DNA from: Paraburkholderia edwinii
GTDB lineage: Bacteria > Pseudomonadota > Gammaproteobacteria > Burkholderiales > Burkholderiaceae
Direction of reading: 5' to 3'
DNA: 64,000 nucleotides
NCBI RefSeq assembly: GCF_019428685.1
Contig: NZ_CP080096.1
Coordinates: forward strand, 2,790,001 to 2,854,000
Shown: positions 1 through 9,152 of the stretch, piece after piece
Layout: every line of letters begins with the position of its first letter
Numbering within the stretch: the stretch's first letter is position 1
Notes under the pieces: model-generated
What the model saw: the letters and a program-made list of their open reading frames with translations, nothing else
Database searches by the model: none
Told to the model about the DNA's origin: nothing
Translations under genes and position numbers: made by a program

Positions 1-222
1 CTGTCGGTCAATCTTGCGCTGTCACGCTACCGTCGGGGCGCGGTCAGCTATCTTGAAGTAGTCGATGCGCAAACCGCCGCGCTGACGGCGGAACGCGGCG
101 TCATCGACATCAGGACCCGGCAGCTCGATGCAAACGTCGATCTGATCCGTGCGCTGGGCGGCGGCTGGCGCAACGAGCCAGTCGATCACGCAAAGACGGT
201 ACCGATCGCAGCGACGCGGTGA
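1..222 (+). CDS. Outer-membrane efflux lipoprotein, NodT family (3' end only)
   Basis: Only the last 73 residues are inside the window; the gene begins upstream. They contain the typical end of a TolC/NodT-type outer-membrane factor: a helical stretch with the '[15 protein letters not shown]' motif and the closing 'LIRALGGGW' motif. The complete NodT gene at 45887 ends in the same two motifs ('YKDGVVSYLDVVTAQ', 'LIQALGGGW'). Members form the outer-membrane channel of tripartite efflux pumps, so an RND or MFS pump probably lies just outside the left edge. The stop is TGA at 220-222. Confidence 0.9.
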   Translation: MSVNLALSRYRRGAVSYLEVVDAQTAALTAERGVIDIRTRQLDANVDLIRALGGGWRNEPVDHAKTVPIAATR

Positions 223-414
223 CACGCCGTACGAGGAACACCCATTTGACGTCATCTATTCCGCGCGACGAGGAAACACTCGCTTTCCGATGCACCTATC
301 GTTCGAGCCATTCCCGCTTCATATAATCGGCAGAACGGAGTACGTCGTACACCTAAGATGCTGACCTGAAAGCCCTTACCCTGATGTGCTTCAATTTACC
401 GCTGGAGACATTTT

Positions 415-1632
415 ATGCTGTCGACCGAACATCGCACTATCGTCAAAGCCACCATTCCGTTGCTCGAAAGCGGCGGCGAAGCCCTCATTGCCCACTTCTA
501 CAAGACGTTGCTCGCCGAGTATCCGCAAGTGCGCCCGCTGTTCAATCAGGCACACCAGGCAAACGGCGATCAGGCGCGCGCGCTGGCCAACGGCGTGCTG
601 ATGTACGCACGCCATATCGATCAGCTCGAGCAGCTGGGCGGTCTGGTTTCGCAGATCGTCAACAAGCACGTATCGCTGAATATCCTGCCCGAGCATTATC
701 CGATCGTCGGCGCGTGTCTGCTGCGAGCGATCCGCGAAGTGCTCGGCGCGGAGATCGCCACCGACGCGGTCATCGAAGCGTGGGGCGCGGCCTACCAGCA
801 GCTTGCCGATATCCTGATCGGGCTCGAGGAAAGCGCGTATGCGACGAAGGCGGAGGCGCCGGGCGGCTGGCGCGGCACGCGCAAGTTCACGGTCGCGCGC
901 AAGGTGCGCGAAAGCGATGAGATCACGTCGTTCTATCTGCGCCCCACGGATGGCGGCGCACTGCTCGACTTCAAGCCGGGCCAGTTCATTGCGCTGCGTC
1001 TGATGATTAACGGCGAGGAAGTGCGCCGCAATTATTCGTTGTCGGCCGCGCCGAACGGGCATGAGTACCGGATCAGTGTGAAGCGCGAGCCGAACGGCAA
1101 GGTGTCGAATTACCTGCACGATCATGTGATCGAGGAAGACACGCTCGATGTGTTTGCGCCGTCCGGCGACTTCACGCTCGAAGACAGCACGAAGCCGCTC
1201 GTGCTGATCAGCGGCGGCGTGGGTATTACGCCGACGCTTGCGATGCTGCGCGTTGCGCTGAAAACGTCGCGTCCCGTGCACTTCATCCATGCCTCGCGTC
1301 ACGGCGGCGTGCATGCATTCCGTCACTTTATCGACGAGCTCGCCACGCGCAACCCGCAACAACTGAAGCGCTTCTACGTGTATGAAAAGCCGCGCGCGGA
1401 AGACAGCGCGCATGACGCAGCGGGCTATCTCGACGAAGCGCGGCTGCGCGAATTCATGCCGTCCTCGAACGATGTCGATGTGTATTTCCTCGGGCCGAAG
1501 CCTTTCATGAAGGCAATCGGCACACACCTGAAGACGATCGGCGTGCCGCCGGCGCAAGTCCGATATGAATTTTTCGGTCCCGCCGCGCAGCTGTTCGATG
1601 CAGCGCCTTCAACGGAGAAGCACGGAGCATAG
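415..1632 (+). CDS. hmp: Flavohaemoprotein (nitric oxide dioxygenase)
   Basis: This 405-residue protein has the full three-domain layout of Hmp. An N-terminal globin domain (about 1-140) carries Tyr29 and proximal His85 at the classical positions. A FAD domain follows with 'RNYSLS' near residue 205, then an NAD domain with 'GGVGITP' near 266. It oxidises NO with O2 to nitrate using NAD(P)H in the cytosol, and is the main aerobic NO defence. The ATG at 415 gives the family's normal N-terminus. The upstream 190 bases hold one AAGATGC half-site (355-361) resembling an NsrR half-site, but no convincing full operator. Confidence 0.97.
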   Translation: MLSTEHRTIVKATIPLLESGGEALIAHFYKTLLAEYPQVRPLFNQAHQANGDQARALANGVLMYARHIDQLEQLGGLVSQIVNKHVSLNILPEHYPIVGACLLRAIREVLGAEIATDAVIEAWGAAYQQLADILIGLEESAYATKAEAPGGWRGTRKFTVARKVRESDEITSFYLRPTDGGALLDFKPGQFIALRLMINGEEVRRNYSLSAAPNGHEYRISVKREPNGKVSNYLHDHVIEEDTLDVFAPSGDFTLEDSTKPLVLISGGVGITPTLAMLRVALKTSRPVHFIHASRHGGVHAFRHFIDELATRNPQQLKRFYVYEKPRAEDSAHDAAGYLDEARLREFMPSSNDVDVYFLGPKPFMKAIGTHLKTIGVPPAQVRYEFFGPAAQLFDAAPSTEKHGA

Positions 1633-1663
1633 AAGCGACAGGTCATTCAGCGCGAGAGACCGA

Positions 1664-2407
1664 ATGCCCTGGATCTACAACTGCGCGGTCGGAGCACTTC
1701 GCTGGTGGTTCGACCGCCGGATGTCGGATGGAGCGATTCTCGACGCAGAGAAACTGTTTCCGGATGCCGGGATGTTCGTCTCGAACTGGAAGAAAATCAG
1801 TATCGAAGCATCCCGCGCAATGAGGCATCTGAACAATATCCCTCGTTTTCATATGTCTGCGTCTGCGCAGAATCGGGATTCGACGGATGACAGCACGGAT
1901 TGGCGCGTGTTTATCATGCGTGCATACGGTGTGACGCTTTACAGAAATCTCGCGCAATGCCCCACTGTTGCCGACATTCTGGCCAGGTCACCCGACGTGC
2001 TCTCGGCTTCATTCTCGATTCTCGGGCCGCGCACGCTCATCCCGCCGCATCGAGGCCCGTTTCGCGGCGTATTGCGTGGCTATCTCGTGCTTTCCATGCC
2101 CACGCATCGCGACGGCACGCCTGCCTCCGTACTAACCATCGATCAAAGCGACTACCGCCTTCGCGAAGGGGACTTCGTGCTATGGGACGACTCGTTCGAG
2201 CACGCTGTCCGTAACGAAAGCGACGAATATCGCGTCGTCCTGTTGCTGGACGTCAGGCGTCGATCGATGCCGTTCGACCTGGCCGTACTGTCCAGCGCCG
2301 TTGTCTGGGGTATCCATCTTTCCATATTGTTGTCGCGCTGGAAAAGCAGGCTGTCTTTCGTCTTTCGCGCGCAGGGTAGCCGATCCGATAGTACGGATCG
2401 CGATTAG
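1664..2407 (+). CDS. Aspartyl/asparaginyl beta-hydroxylase-like dioxygenase
   Basis: The 247-residue product matches the PF05118 fold of Fe(II)/2-oxoglutarate hydroxylases. 'IPPHRGPFRGVLRGYL' supplies the first iron His and the 2-oxoglutarate-binding region, and 'WDDSFEHAVRN' plus 'RVVLLLDV' supply the second His and the final strands. A hydrophobic segment near the C-terminus could anchor it to a membrane, as in LpxO-type lipid A hydroxylases. The ATG at 1664 is preferred to upstream in-frame codons because it follows GAGAGA and starts just after hmp ends (31 bases). Substrate is unknown; a lipid or protein hydroxylase are both possible. Confidence 0.8.
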   Translation: MPWIYNCAVGALRWWFDRRMSDGAILDAEKLFPDAGMFVSNWKKISIEASRAMRHLNNIPRFHMSASAQNRDSTDDSTDWRVFIMRAYGVTLYRNLAQCPTVADILARSPDVLSASFSILGPRTLIPPHRGPFRGVLRGYLVLSMPTHRDGTPASVLTIDQSDYRLREGDFVLWDDSFEHAVRNESDEYRVVLLLDVRRRSMPFDLAVLSSAVVWGIHLSILLSRWKSRLSFVFRAQGSRSDSTDRD

Positions 2408-2598
2408 CGTCATCGATGCCCGATGGTTTCATCACGGCTCTCCCCATCGCAGCCACGCATGCGCACGCATCCATCGGCACGTAAGGTATAGAAAGTATTA
2501 CGTCAGCCGAACTGATATAGCATTATGCGGCCCGTATACGAATCGTTTTATGCGGCCGGAAGCGGGTTTTCGAATGGTGCAACGGAAAGGTGCAACGA

Positions 2599-3486
2599 TT
2601 GGACATCGCCGATCTCAAGGTCTTTGAAGCGGTTGCCCGTCTCGGTAGCATGAATCGGGCGGCCGTCGAATTACATACCGTGCAATCCAACGTCACCGCA
2701 CGCATCCGTTCGCTCGAACGCGAGATAGGCGTGCCGCTATTTCAAAGACACGTTCGCGGCGTCAGCATGACCCCCGCCGGAGAGCGCATGCTGCCGTACG
2801 CCGCGCGCATGGCAAAGCTGCTTGCCGATGCGAAGACGGCGGCCGTGGACGACGGCCCACCAAGCGGCGCATTGAACCTCGGAACGCTTGAAACCACCGC
2901 TGCGATCCGCCTTGCACCCGTGCTCGGAACGTTTACGCGCATGTATCCGAAGGTACGGCTGTCGTTGTCGACCGGCACGACCTCGGGCCTGACGCGCGAT
3001 GTGATCGAATGCCGGCTCGATGGCGCATTTATCGCGGGGCCGCTCGATTATCCCGATCTTCACACCGAAACTGTTTTCCGCGAAGAGCTGGTATTGGTGA
3101 GCCCGTGCGCGATACGGTCGCTCGATGCGCTGTCCGCCGTTCAGGATCTGAAGACCATTGTGTTCCGGCTAGGCTGCTCATATCGTCAGCGGCTTGAGGC
3201 GCTGCTTGCCGAGATGGGAATCTTCGTTTCCGCACCGCTCGAGTTCGGTTCGATCGACGCAATCGTCGCCTGTGTGGCGGCCGGCGTAGGCGTCACCCTG
3301 CTGCCACAATCGGTTGTTTCGGCAAACCCCAACCACCATCTGCTAGCCATGCACGCGCTTCCTGACGGCAAGGGCCACGTCGAGACGCTGTTTATCCGCC
3401 GGCACGACGCCTATGTCTCCAGCGCGATGCAATCGTTTGTCGACGTCGCTCGTTCGGAGCTTGGGGCACGCATGGCGGCGGCGTAA
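2599..3486 (+). CDS. LysR-family transcriptional regulator
   Basis: The product of about 295 residues has an N-terminal winged helix-turn-helix (first 60 residues, 'LKVFEAVARLGSMNRAA') and a periplasmic-binding-like effector domain. I place the start at TTG 2599 because AAAGG (2586-2590) sits eight bases upstream and the protein then begins 'LDIADLKVF', as LysR proteins do. A GTG at 2590 is in frame but touches the ribosome-binding site. It is the first of three LysR genes in the same direction. The target gene is not evident from context. Confidence 0.9.
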   Translation: MDIADLKVFEAVARLGSMNRAAVELHTVQSNVTARIRSLEREIGVPLFQRHVRGVSMTPAGERMLPYAARMAKLLADAKTAAVDDGPPSGALNLGTLETTAAIRLAPVLGTFTRMYPKVRLSLSTGTTSGLTRDVIECRLDGAFIAGPLDYPDLHTETVFREELVLVSPCAIRSLDALSAVQDLKTIVFRLGCSYRQRLEALLAEMGIFVSAPLEFGSIDAIVACVAAGVGVTLLPQSVVSANPNHHLLAMHALPDGKGHVETLFIRRHDAYVSSAMQSFVDVARSELGARMAAA

Positions 3487-3714
3487 CGGCGCCGCGCCGC
3501 TTCGATGCGAACAGCCGAAGTAATCTCCGTTTCAGATATCCCCATCGCAACAAACCGTCATTGATCGAACGAGAAGCTTGTTAAGCTATTGTCACGCGTT
3601 CGCTCAACAATCAATGAGTGGTGTCCAACGAGCAACCTTCGCCAGCAGCGAGCAAATTGCCGGGCTTCGAGCGATAACGCGAGCGGCCATTTGACTTTTT
3701 GCAGCGAGGTGTAG

Positions 3715-4668
3715 ATGGATCAGCTCCAAATGTTGAGAGCCTTTGTTGCGGCTACGCAGCACCGGAGCTTCAGTAAGGCCGCCGAATCGCTCGGTGTGAC
3801 GACCGGTGCTATTTCCAAGGCGGTTTCCAAACTCGAAGATCGCGTCCAGACGCGCTTGCTGCATCGAACCACGCGTTCGATCACCCTCACCGATGCTGCC
3901 CTCGCCTACTACCAGAGTTGCAGCAGGCTCATCGAGGAACTCGATGAGGCGCATCGACGCATCATGCGGCAAAGAGAGGTCGACAGCGGCCGCTTACGCC
4001 TTGCGGTTCATCATGGTCTTGTTAGTCCGTCATTTTCGCGGTTTATATCGGACTACCATGCGATTGCGCCGAATGTGAATCTTCAGGTATCCGTCAAAAG
4101 CGGTGCGGTCAATTTATACGACGGGCAGTTCGATATGGCGATGGTGCCTGCGACCCTCGTCGATCAGCAAGGCGTCATTCGACGCACACTGTACCGGTCC
4201 GCGAGCGTACTCGTCGCGTCGCCCGATTACCTCGATAAATGGGGCACCCCGCAACGCCTGGCTGACCTCGACGCACACTACCTGTTGATCCACTCCGACT
4301 TGCGTCAGAGCGGTTCGAATTCGGTGAATCTGTTCGAAGACGGGCGGGCGGCCAGCGTCGCCCCCATGTCTTCGATCGACGCTGACGAAGTGTCGCTGCG
4401 CGCCGCCGCGCTAGCCGGATTGGGCATCGCGACATTGCCCGAAGCGATGCTGCATGAAGACCTGTCGACGGGCGCACTCGTGCCCGTTCTCCCGCACTGT
4501 TCCGCACGCAATCCGGCGGGCGAAATCTGCCTCTTCTACTCCGACCGGGAACTGCTGCCGGTGCGCTCAAGAACCTTCGTCGACTTCTGCGTCGACTTCT
4601 TCCGGGACGGTGGCCTGTACGCGTGCCCCGGCGAAGCCGACGCGGCAAGACAGCCCGTGCAGATATAG
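3715..4668 (+). CDS. LysR-family transcriptional regulator, CrgA-like group
   Basis: This 317-residue regulator has the 'RAFVAATQHRSFSKAAESLG' helix-turn-helix and the 'LLHRTTRSITLTDA' wing typical of the PA2220/CrgA-like LysR group, followed by an effector domain ('LPEAMLHEDLSTGALVPVL'). GAGG precedes the ATG. It is separated from the next LysR gene by only 68 bases in the same direction, so the two may be co-transcribed. Its ligand is unknown. Confidence 0.92.
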   Translation: MDQLQMLRAFVAATQHRSFSKAAESLGVTTGAISKAVSKLEDRVQTRLLHRTTRSITLTDAALAYYQSCSRLIEELDEAHRRIMRQREVDSGRLRLAVHHGLVSPSFSRFISDYHAIAPNVNLQVSVKSGAVNLYDGQFDMAMVPATLVDQQGVIRRTLYRSASVLVASPDYLDKWGTPQRLADLDAHYLLIHSDLRQSGSNSVNLFEDGRAASVAPMSSIDADEVSLRAAALAGLGIATLPEAMLHEDLSTGALVPVLPHCSARNPAGEICLFYSDRELLPVRSRTFVDFCVDFFRDGGLYACPGEADAARQPVQI

Positions 4669-4736
4669 CAGACACGCGTCGCCGGATCCGATTATCCGAA
4701 TGTCGTCCTCGAGCCCTTGTCTTACCCCGCCAGAGT

Positions 4737-5723
4737 ATGGATACATTCCGCAACATGAAGGCGTTTATTTCCCTGGTGGAAGCCGGGGGCTTCACAGCCG
4801 CCGCGCGGCACCTCGACACGACGGCCGGCTACGTGTCGAGATGCATCTCGGAACTCGAGGCGCATCTGCGCACGCGGCTCGTAAATCGCACGACGCGCCG
4901 GATCGCGTTAACCGAAGCCGGTTCGCGTTATCTAAGCCGTTGCTACGACATCATTGCGTCCGTCACCAACGCGGAAGCCGAGGCGTTGAGCGCACTCGCC
5001 AAGCCCGACGGCACACTGAAGATGCATTCGATGTCGAGCATCGGGCAGAACTACGTAGTGCCGGCAATTGCCACCTATCAGGACCTTTTCCCCGACGTGA
5101 CAGTCGATCTCACGCTGTCGCAAAACGTCCCGGACCTTCTCGAAGAAGGGTATGACGTGGCGCTGCGCGTGTCGCCAGCCAGTCTGCCTGACTCGATCTA
5201 TATCTCGCACAAAGTCGGCACAGTGCACAGCGTATTGTGTGCCGCACCCGCCTATATCGAACGTCACGGATATCCGTCGACCGTGGAGGAACTCGCCAGC
5301 CACACCTGTCTGCAGGTGGCCATGCCGATCTTTCCCGCTGACGAGTGGACGCTGACCGGCCCGGGCGGTACGTACAGCTTTGCGCTACCTGCGAAGCGCT
5401 TCCGCGTCAATGTTCCCGATGCGATGGCAGTCGCGTTGCACGACGGCATGGGCATTGGCGCATTGCCGACCTTGACCGTCCGGTCGGCGCTCCGTTCGGG
5501 CGCGCTCGTGAAAGTGCTGCCTGAGTATCGCCTCCAGGAACTCAACATCTATTTGTTGTACGCGTCCCGGCAGTACCTGGACGCAAAGATCAAGACGTGG
5601 ATCGAGTTCTTCAGGACGTGGATTACCGCAGCGCTCGAGGAAGACGATGTCGCGCTCGAAAAATCGACGCCGTCGGATGCCGCGAAGCTCGCCGGAACAA
5701 TTGCGACACGACTCCCCGTCTGA
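4737..5723 (+). CDS. LysR-family transcriptional regulator, CrgA-like group
   Basis: A 328-residue LysR protein from the ATG at 4737 ('MDTFRNMKAFISLVEAGGFT'). The open frame runs further upstream but overlaps the preceding LysR gene and has no family homology there. The HTH and wing ('LVNRTTRRIALTEAGSRYL') and effector domain are intact. The next gene, an MFS transporter, begins 25 bases downstream on the same strand, making it the most likely co-transcribed or regulated partner. Confidence 0.92.
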   Translation: MDTFRNMKAFISLVEAGGFTAAARHLDTTAGYVSRCISELEAHLRTRLVNRTTRRIALTEAGSRYLSRCYDIIASVTNAEAEALSALAKPDGTLKMHSMSSIGQNYVVPAIATYQDLFPDVTVDLTLSQNVPDLLEEGYDVALRVSPASLPDSIYISHKVGTVHSVLCAAPAYIERHGYPSTVEELASHTCLQVAMPIFPADEWTLTGPGGTYSFALPAKRFRVNVPDAMAVALHDGMGIGALPTLTVRSALRSGALVKVLPEYRLQELNIYLLYASRQYLDAKIKTWIEFFRTWITAALEEDDVALEKSTPSDAAKLAGTIATRLPV

Positions 5724-5748
5724 AAACTCAGGATACCCAGGAACCCGT

Positions 5749-7011
5749 ATGCGACATGCAGCAGCCGGTACAACGATGACACCCGCGTTCAATGTCTGGT
5801 GGGGCGCCCTTGCGGGCGCGTGTTCGAGCCTCGTCGGCATCGGCCTCGCGCGGTTCGCCTACACGCCGCTGCTGCCCGCGATCATCGCCGCCCACTGGTT
5901 TCCGGCATCGACGGCGGCCTATCTCGCCGCCGCGAATCTCGGGGGTTATCTTGCGGGCGCGCTGTCGGGCGGATGGTTCGCGAGGCGCGCCGACTCGACG
6001 CTCGTGCTGCGGGCGATGATGCTTCTGGCGAGCGTCTCGTTCTTCGCCTGCTCCGTGCCGGTGTCCTTTTCGTGGTTCTTCGCCTGGCGCTTCGTATCGG
6101 GACTGTCAGGCGGCGCGTTGATGGTGCTGGCGGCACCGACGATTCTTTCTCACGTGTCCTCGTCGCGCCGCGGATTCGTCGGTGGAGCGATATTCAGCGG
6201 CATCGGTCTTGGTATCGCGGCATCGGGCACCATCGTGCCGGCGCTGCTGCGTGAAAGCCTCACTGAAACGTGGATCGGACTGGGCGTCTGCGGGCTGTTG
6301 CTGACCCTCGTGGCGTGGAATGGCTGGCCGAAGCCGCATGCGAACAGAAGCGCATCCACCACGTCTCCGGTCTCGGCACAGCGGCCGAAACACACCGCTT
6401 CCCGCCGGCGGTCGCACGCACGCGCCGCTACGCCTCTGACGCTGCGCGCGCTCTACATCGAGTATGCGTTGAATGCCGCGGGACTCGTTCCGCACATGAT
6501 CTTCCTTGTGGATTTCGTCACGCGCGGGCTCGGTAAGGGGCTCGATGCGGGCGCGCAGTATTGGGTGATGTTTGGCCTGGGCGCGATCCTCGGCCCACTG
6601 ATTACCGGGCATATCGCCGACCGCATCGGGTTCGGTCCCGCATTGCGCGGCGTCCTGGTGCTGCAGATCGTCAGCGTCGCGTTGCCCGCCTTCGCCCAGG
6701 GCCCGGTCGCGCTGATCGTCTCGAGCGTGCTCGTCGGCGCGGCCGTGCCCGGCATCGTGCCGCTCGTACTGGGCCGCCTGCACGAATTGCTGGCCCATCA
6801 TCCGGCCGAGCAGAAGCGAGCATGGAGTACCGCCACGACCTACTTCGCAACGATGCAGGCGGCCGCGGCCTATGGCCTTTCGTACCTGTTCGGCCACGAC
6901 GGCGGCAACTACCGGATTCTGTTTGTGATTGGGACCGCGGCGCTTGTTCTGGCGCTGGCAACCGATCTGTGCGCACTGCTGTTCGTTCGGTCGCAGACGC
7001 CGGTCGAATAG
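5749..7011 (+). CDS. MFS transporter, YbfB/YjiJ type
   Basis: The 420-residue membrane protein shows about twelve hydrophobic segments with a hydrophilic, basic central loop (around residues 200-225, rich in Arg, His and Ser). The N-terminal 'GIGLARFAYTPLLP' motif is characteristic of the YbfB/YjiJ branch of the major facilitator superfamily, which are putative exporters with unassigned substrates. ATG 5749 is chosen because AGGAA lies five bases upstream; ATG 5776 is an alternative. It probably forms an operon with the LysR gene ahead of it. Confidence 0.88.
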   Translation: MRHAAAGTTMTPAFNVWWGALAGACSSLVGIGLARFAYTPLLPAIIAAHWFPASTAAYLAAANLGGYLAGALSGGWFARRADSTLVLRAMMLLASVSFFACSVPVSFSWFFAWRFVSGLSGGALMVLAAPTILSHVSSSRRGFVGGAIFSGIGLGIAASGTIVPALLRESLTETWIGLGVCGLLLTLVAWNGWPKPHANRSASTTSPVSAQRPKHTASRRRSHARAATPLTLRALYIEYALNAAGLVPHMIFLVDFVTRGLGKGLDAGAQYWVMFGLGAILGPLITGHIADRIGFGPALRGVLVLQIVSVALPAFAQGPVALIVSSVLVGAAVPGIVPLVLGRLHELLAHHPAEQKRAWSTATTYFATMQAAAAYGLSYLFGHDGGNYRILFVIGTAALVLALATDLCALLFVRSQTPVE

Positions 7012-7087
7012 GCCACTGATAGACCACCCGTACACCACGAACGGGCGGCACCTTCCGCTAACGCATGAGCCGTCCGTCAGGCGGCTG

Positions 7088-7888
7088 TCAGCGAGGCGTA
7101 GCGTCGAGCCTCGCGATCCAGCCTTCGGTGTCGCGCTCATGGGCCGGAAAACGGCGCAGCACCTCCGGATCATGGCCCGGGATCACATGCGCTTCCGAAT
7201 CGGCGAGTGCGTGAACCGCCGCATAGCCCTCGAGCATGTCGCCGACGTTGTAGACGATCGGATAGGGCCGCCCCTGCTCCATATTCGCGTACAGATGCGA
7301 AGCATCCGAGGCCAGCACGACCCAGCCGCGCGCGGTATGAACGCGCACGACCTGCAGCCCTCCGGTATGGCCGCCGACCCAGTGCACGCTCAGCCCCGGT
7401 GCGAGTTCCGATGCACCGTCGTGAAACTGAACGCGTCCTTCGAACACGCGATCGACCATCGCTTTCACATCGTCAACTTCGAAGGTGTGGCGCAACGCGC
7501 CATGACACATGCAGCGGCCCGTGCAGAACGACATTTCCCGATCCTGGATGTGGTATCGCGCGCGCGGAAACAGATTGCGGTTGCCGGCGTGGTCGTAATG
7601 CATGTGCGTGATGATCACATCCTCGACCTCGCCTGCCTGAATACCGATTTTCTTCAGACCGGTTTCGATCGGCGTCAGCACTTCGCGGCCGCGTTGCTTT
7701 GCCGTTTGCGCATCGAAGCCGGTATCGACGACGAATACGCGCGATTCTCCAACCACTGCCCAGACGAAGTAGTCGAGCGGCATCGGTTCGTCGTGTGGAT
7801 CGCCGCCGATGAAATTCACGCTTGCAAGGCGGTCGTGATGAGCGTACTTGATCGCATAGACGCGATAGTTTTCAATCGGGCCTGACAT
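7088..7888 (-). CDS. Metallo-beta-lactamase-fold hydrolase, AHL-lactonase-like
   Basis: The 266-residue protein carries the dinuclear zinc motif His95-x-His97-x-Asp99-His100 ('THMHYDH'), later zinc ligands in 'WVGGHTGG' and 'ASDASH', and 'VIPGHD' near the C-terminus. This layout is that of the N-acyl homoserine lactonase (AiiA-like)/lactonase group. It is cytosolic, with no signal peptide. AAGGAG sits ten bases before the ATG at 7888; an in-frame GTG at 7894 is less likely. It is transcribed divergently from a LysR gene. The substrate could be a catabolic lactone rather than a quorum signal. Confidence 0.85.
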   Translation of the reverse strand: MSGPIENYRVYAIKYAHHDRLASVNFIGGDPHDEPMPLDYFVWAVVGESRVFVVDTGFDAQTAKQRGREVLTPIETGLKKIGIQAGEVEDVIITHMHYDHAGNRNLFPRARYHIQDREMSFCTGRCMCHGALRHTFEVDDVKAMVDRVFEGRVQFHDGASELAPGLSVHWVGGHTGGLQVVRVHTARGWVVLASDASHLYANMEQGRPYPIVYNVGDMLEGYAAVHALADSEAHVIPGHDPEVLRRFPAHERDTEGWIARLDATPR

Positions 7889-8008
7889 GGGCACACGTCT
7901 CCTTTATTGCCGGCCGGTTGTCGCTTCGCGCGGCCTGCGATTGCTTGCTTGACTGGCCTGAGACGAACCTGCGATTCGTCACGACGAAGCCTGCTTAATC
8001 TTCATCCT

Positions 8009-8036
8009 ACTATATCATTGACAGACAATCCGTCAA
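8009..8036 (-). promoter_or_regulatory. Sigma-70-type promoter for the MBL-fold hydrolase gene
   Basis: Read on the minus strand there is a -35 box TTGACG (8036-8031) and a -10 box TATAGT (8014-8009) separated by 16 bases. It points toward the hydrolase start at 7888. The inverted repeat at 8015-8039 fills the spacer and covers the -35 box, so a bound regulator would block RNA polymerase. Confidence 0.6.
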
Positions 8037-8039
8037 TGA
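8015..8039. promoter_or_regulatory. Inverted-repeat operator candidate between MBL hydrolase and LysR genes
   Basis: TCATTGAC (8015-8022) and GTCAATGA (8032-8039) form a perfect eight-base inverted repeat with a nine-base spacer, lying in the divergent intergenic region. Its position over the minus-strand promoter suggests an operator, most simply for the adjacent LysR protein. Confidence 0.6.
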
Positions 8040-8109
8040 CACAGCCTTACACCAGACACCCTGATGCGTCGCAAACGGATCCGGGTGCCACGATCGTTGC
8101 CCCGAGAAC

Positions 8110-9015
8110 ATGACAAGCCACACACAGTACGACCTCCAATCGCTGCGGCTTTTTATTGTCGTCTCCGAACTCGGCAGTCTGACGAAAGCCGCGGAGCGCG
8201 TGAACATGACGCTCTCGGCGGTCAGCAAGCGCATGGCGGAGCTCGAACGCAGCGTCGACTGCGGGCTGCTCGTCCGCTTGCCGCGCGGCATCGAACTGAC
8301 GTCCGCGGGTAAGAGCCTGCTTGCGCATGCGCGTCACGTCGTCGATCGGGTGAACCGCATGGCCAACGAGATGAGCGATTACGCGATCGGCGTGCGCGGT
8401 CATGTCCGCATGTGGGCCAACACGTCGGCGGTCGTACAGTTCCTGCCGCACGATCTGCAGGTTTTCCTGTCAGGCAATCCAAGCGTAAAGATTTCGCTCG
8501 AAGAACGGCTGAGCGACGACATCGTTGCCGCCATCTCCAACAGCGACACTGATATCGGCATCTTCGCGGACAATGTTGCGGCGCCCGGCATCGACAAAGC
8601 CCCTTACCGGCAGGACAAGCTCGTGCTGCTGGTTCCGGACGGTCATCCACTGGCCGCGCTGACGCGCGTTGCGTTCGCCGATACGCTCGATTACGAGTTT
8701 GTGGGGCTCAACGAAGGCAGCTCGCTGCTCGCACGGTTGCTGGCCGCGGCGTTCAGCGAGCGGCGCACGCTCAAATTTCGCATTCAGGTCAGCAGCTTCG
8801 ATGGAATCTGCCGCATGATCGAGCACGACCTCGGCATTGGCGTGTTGCCCGAAGCGGCCGTGCGCGCCGAAATTCTCGCCGCGGGTCTCAGGCCCGTGCC
8901 GCTTACCGACGCCTGGGCACAGCGAACGTTATGGATCGGTACACGTTCGCGCGACGCGCTTTCGCCCGAAGCCGCGCGCCTGTTCGATTTCATGTCCAGC
9001 GGTAAGCTTGCCTAA
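8110..9015 (+). CDS. LysR-family transcriptional regulator
   Basis: The 301-residue regulator has the standard N-terminal HTH ('LRLFIVVSELGSLTKAAERV') and effector domain ('IEHDLGIGVLPEAAV'). It lies head-to-head with the MBL-fold hydrolase gene and directly ahead of the CoA-transferase/lyase/MFS module. It is a plausible regulator of either side, possibly through the inverted repeat at 8015-8039. The ligand is unknown. Confidence 0.93.
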   Translation: MTSHTQYDLQSLRLFIVVSELGSLTKAAERVNMTLSAVSKRMAELERSVDCGLLVRLPRGIELTSAGKSLLAHARHVVDRVNRMANEMSDYAIGVRGHVRMWANTSAVVQFLPHDLQVFLSGNPSVKISLEERLSDDIVAAISNSDTDIGIFADNVAAPGIDKAPYRQDKLVLLVPDGHPLAALTRVAFADTLDYEFVGLNEGSSLLARLLAAAFSERRTLKFRIQVSSFDGICRMIEHDLGIGVLPEAAVRAEILAAGLRPVPLTDAWAQRTLWIGTRSRDALSPEAARLFDFMSSGKLA

Positions 9016-9048
9016 CTGAGTACCCCGCCATCGCGAGCCGCAGCCCGC

Positions 9049-9073
9049 GACCCTTTCCAGGCCGGAAAGGGTC
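9049..9073 (+). terminator. Strong stem-loop after the LysR gene
   Basis: GACCCTTTCC and GGAAAGGGTC form a perfect ten-base-pair stem with the five-base loop AGGCC. It lies 33 bases after the LysR stop and 80 before the CoA-transferase start. No T-run follows, so it may be a weak intrinsic terminator or an mRNA-stability element. Confidence 0.55.
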
Positions 9074-9152
9074 ATGGAAAATTTATCGATTATGAGCTTG
9101 CGCGATTTGCCGCACAGTAGGTCTCATGAGACATGTTCCAAAGGAGACAAGC

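Noticed and set aside
355..361. AAGATGC as an NsrR site before hmp
   Set aside because: Only one half-site is present and the partner half is not recognisable.
391..1557. A long minus-strand open frame opposite the flavohaemoglobin gene
   Set aside because: Antisense shadow; the plus-strand translation is an unmistakable Hmp with all active-site residues.
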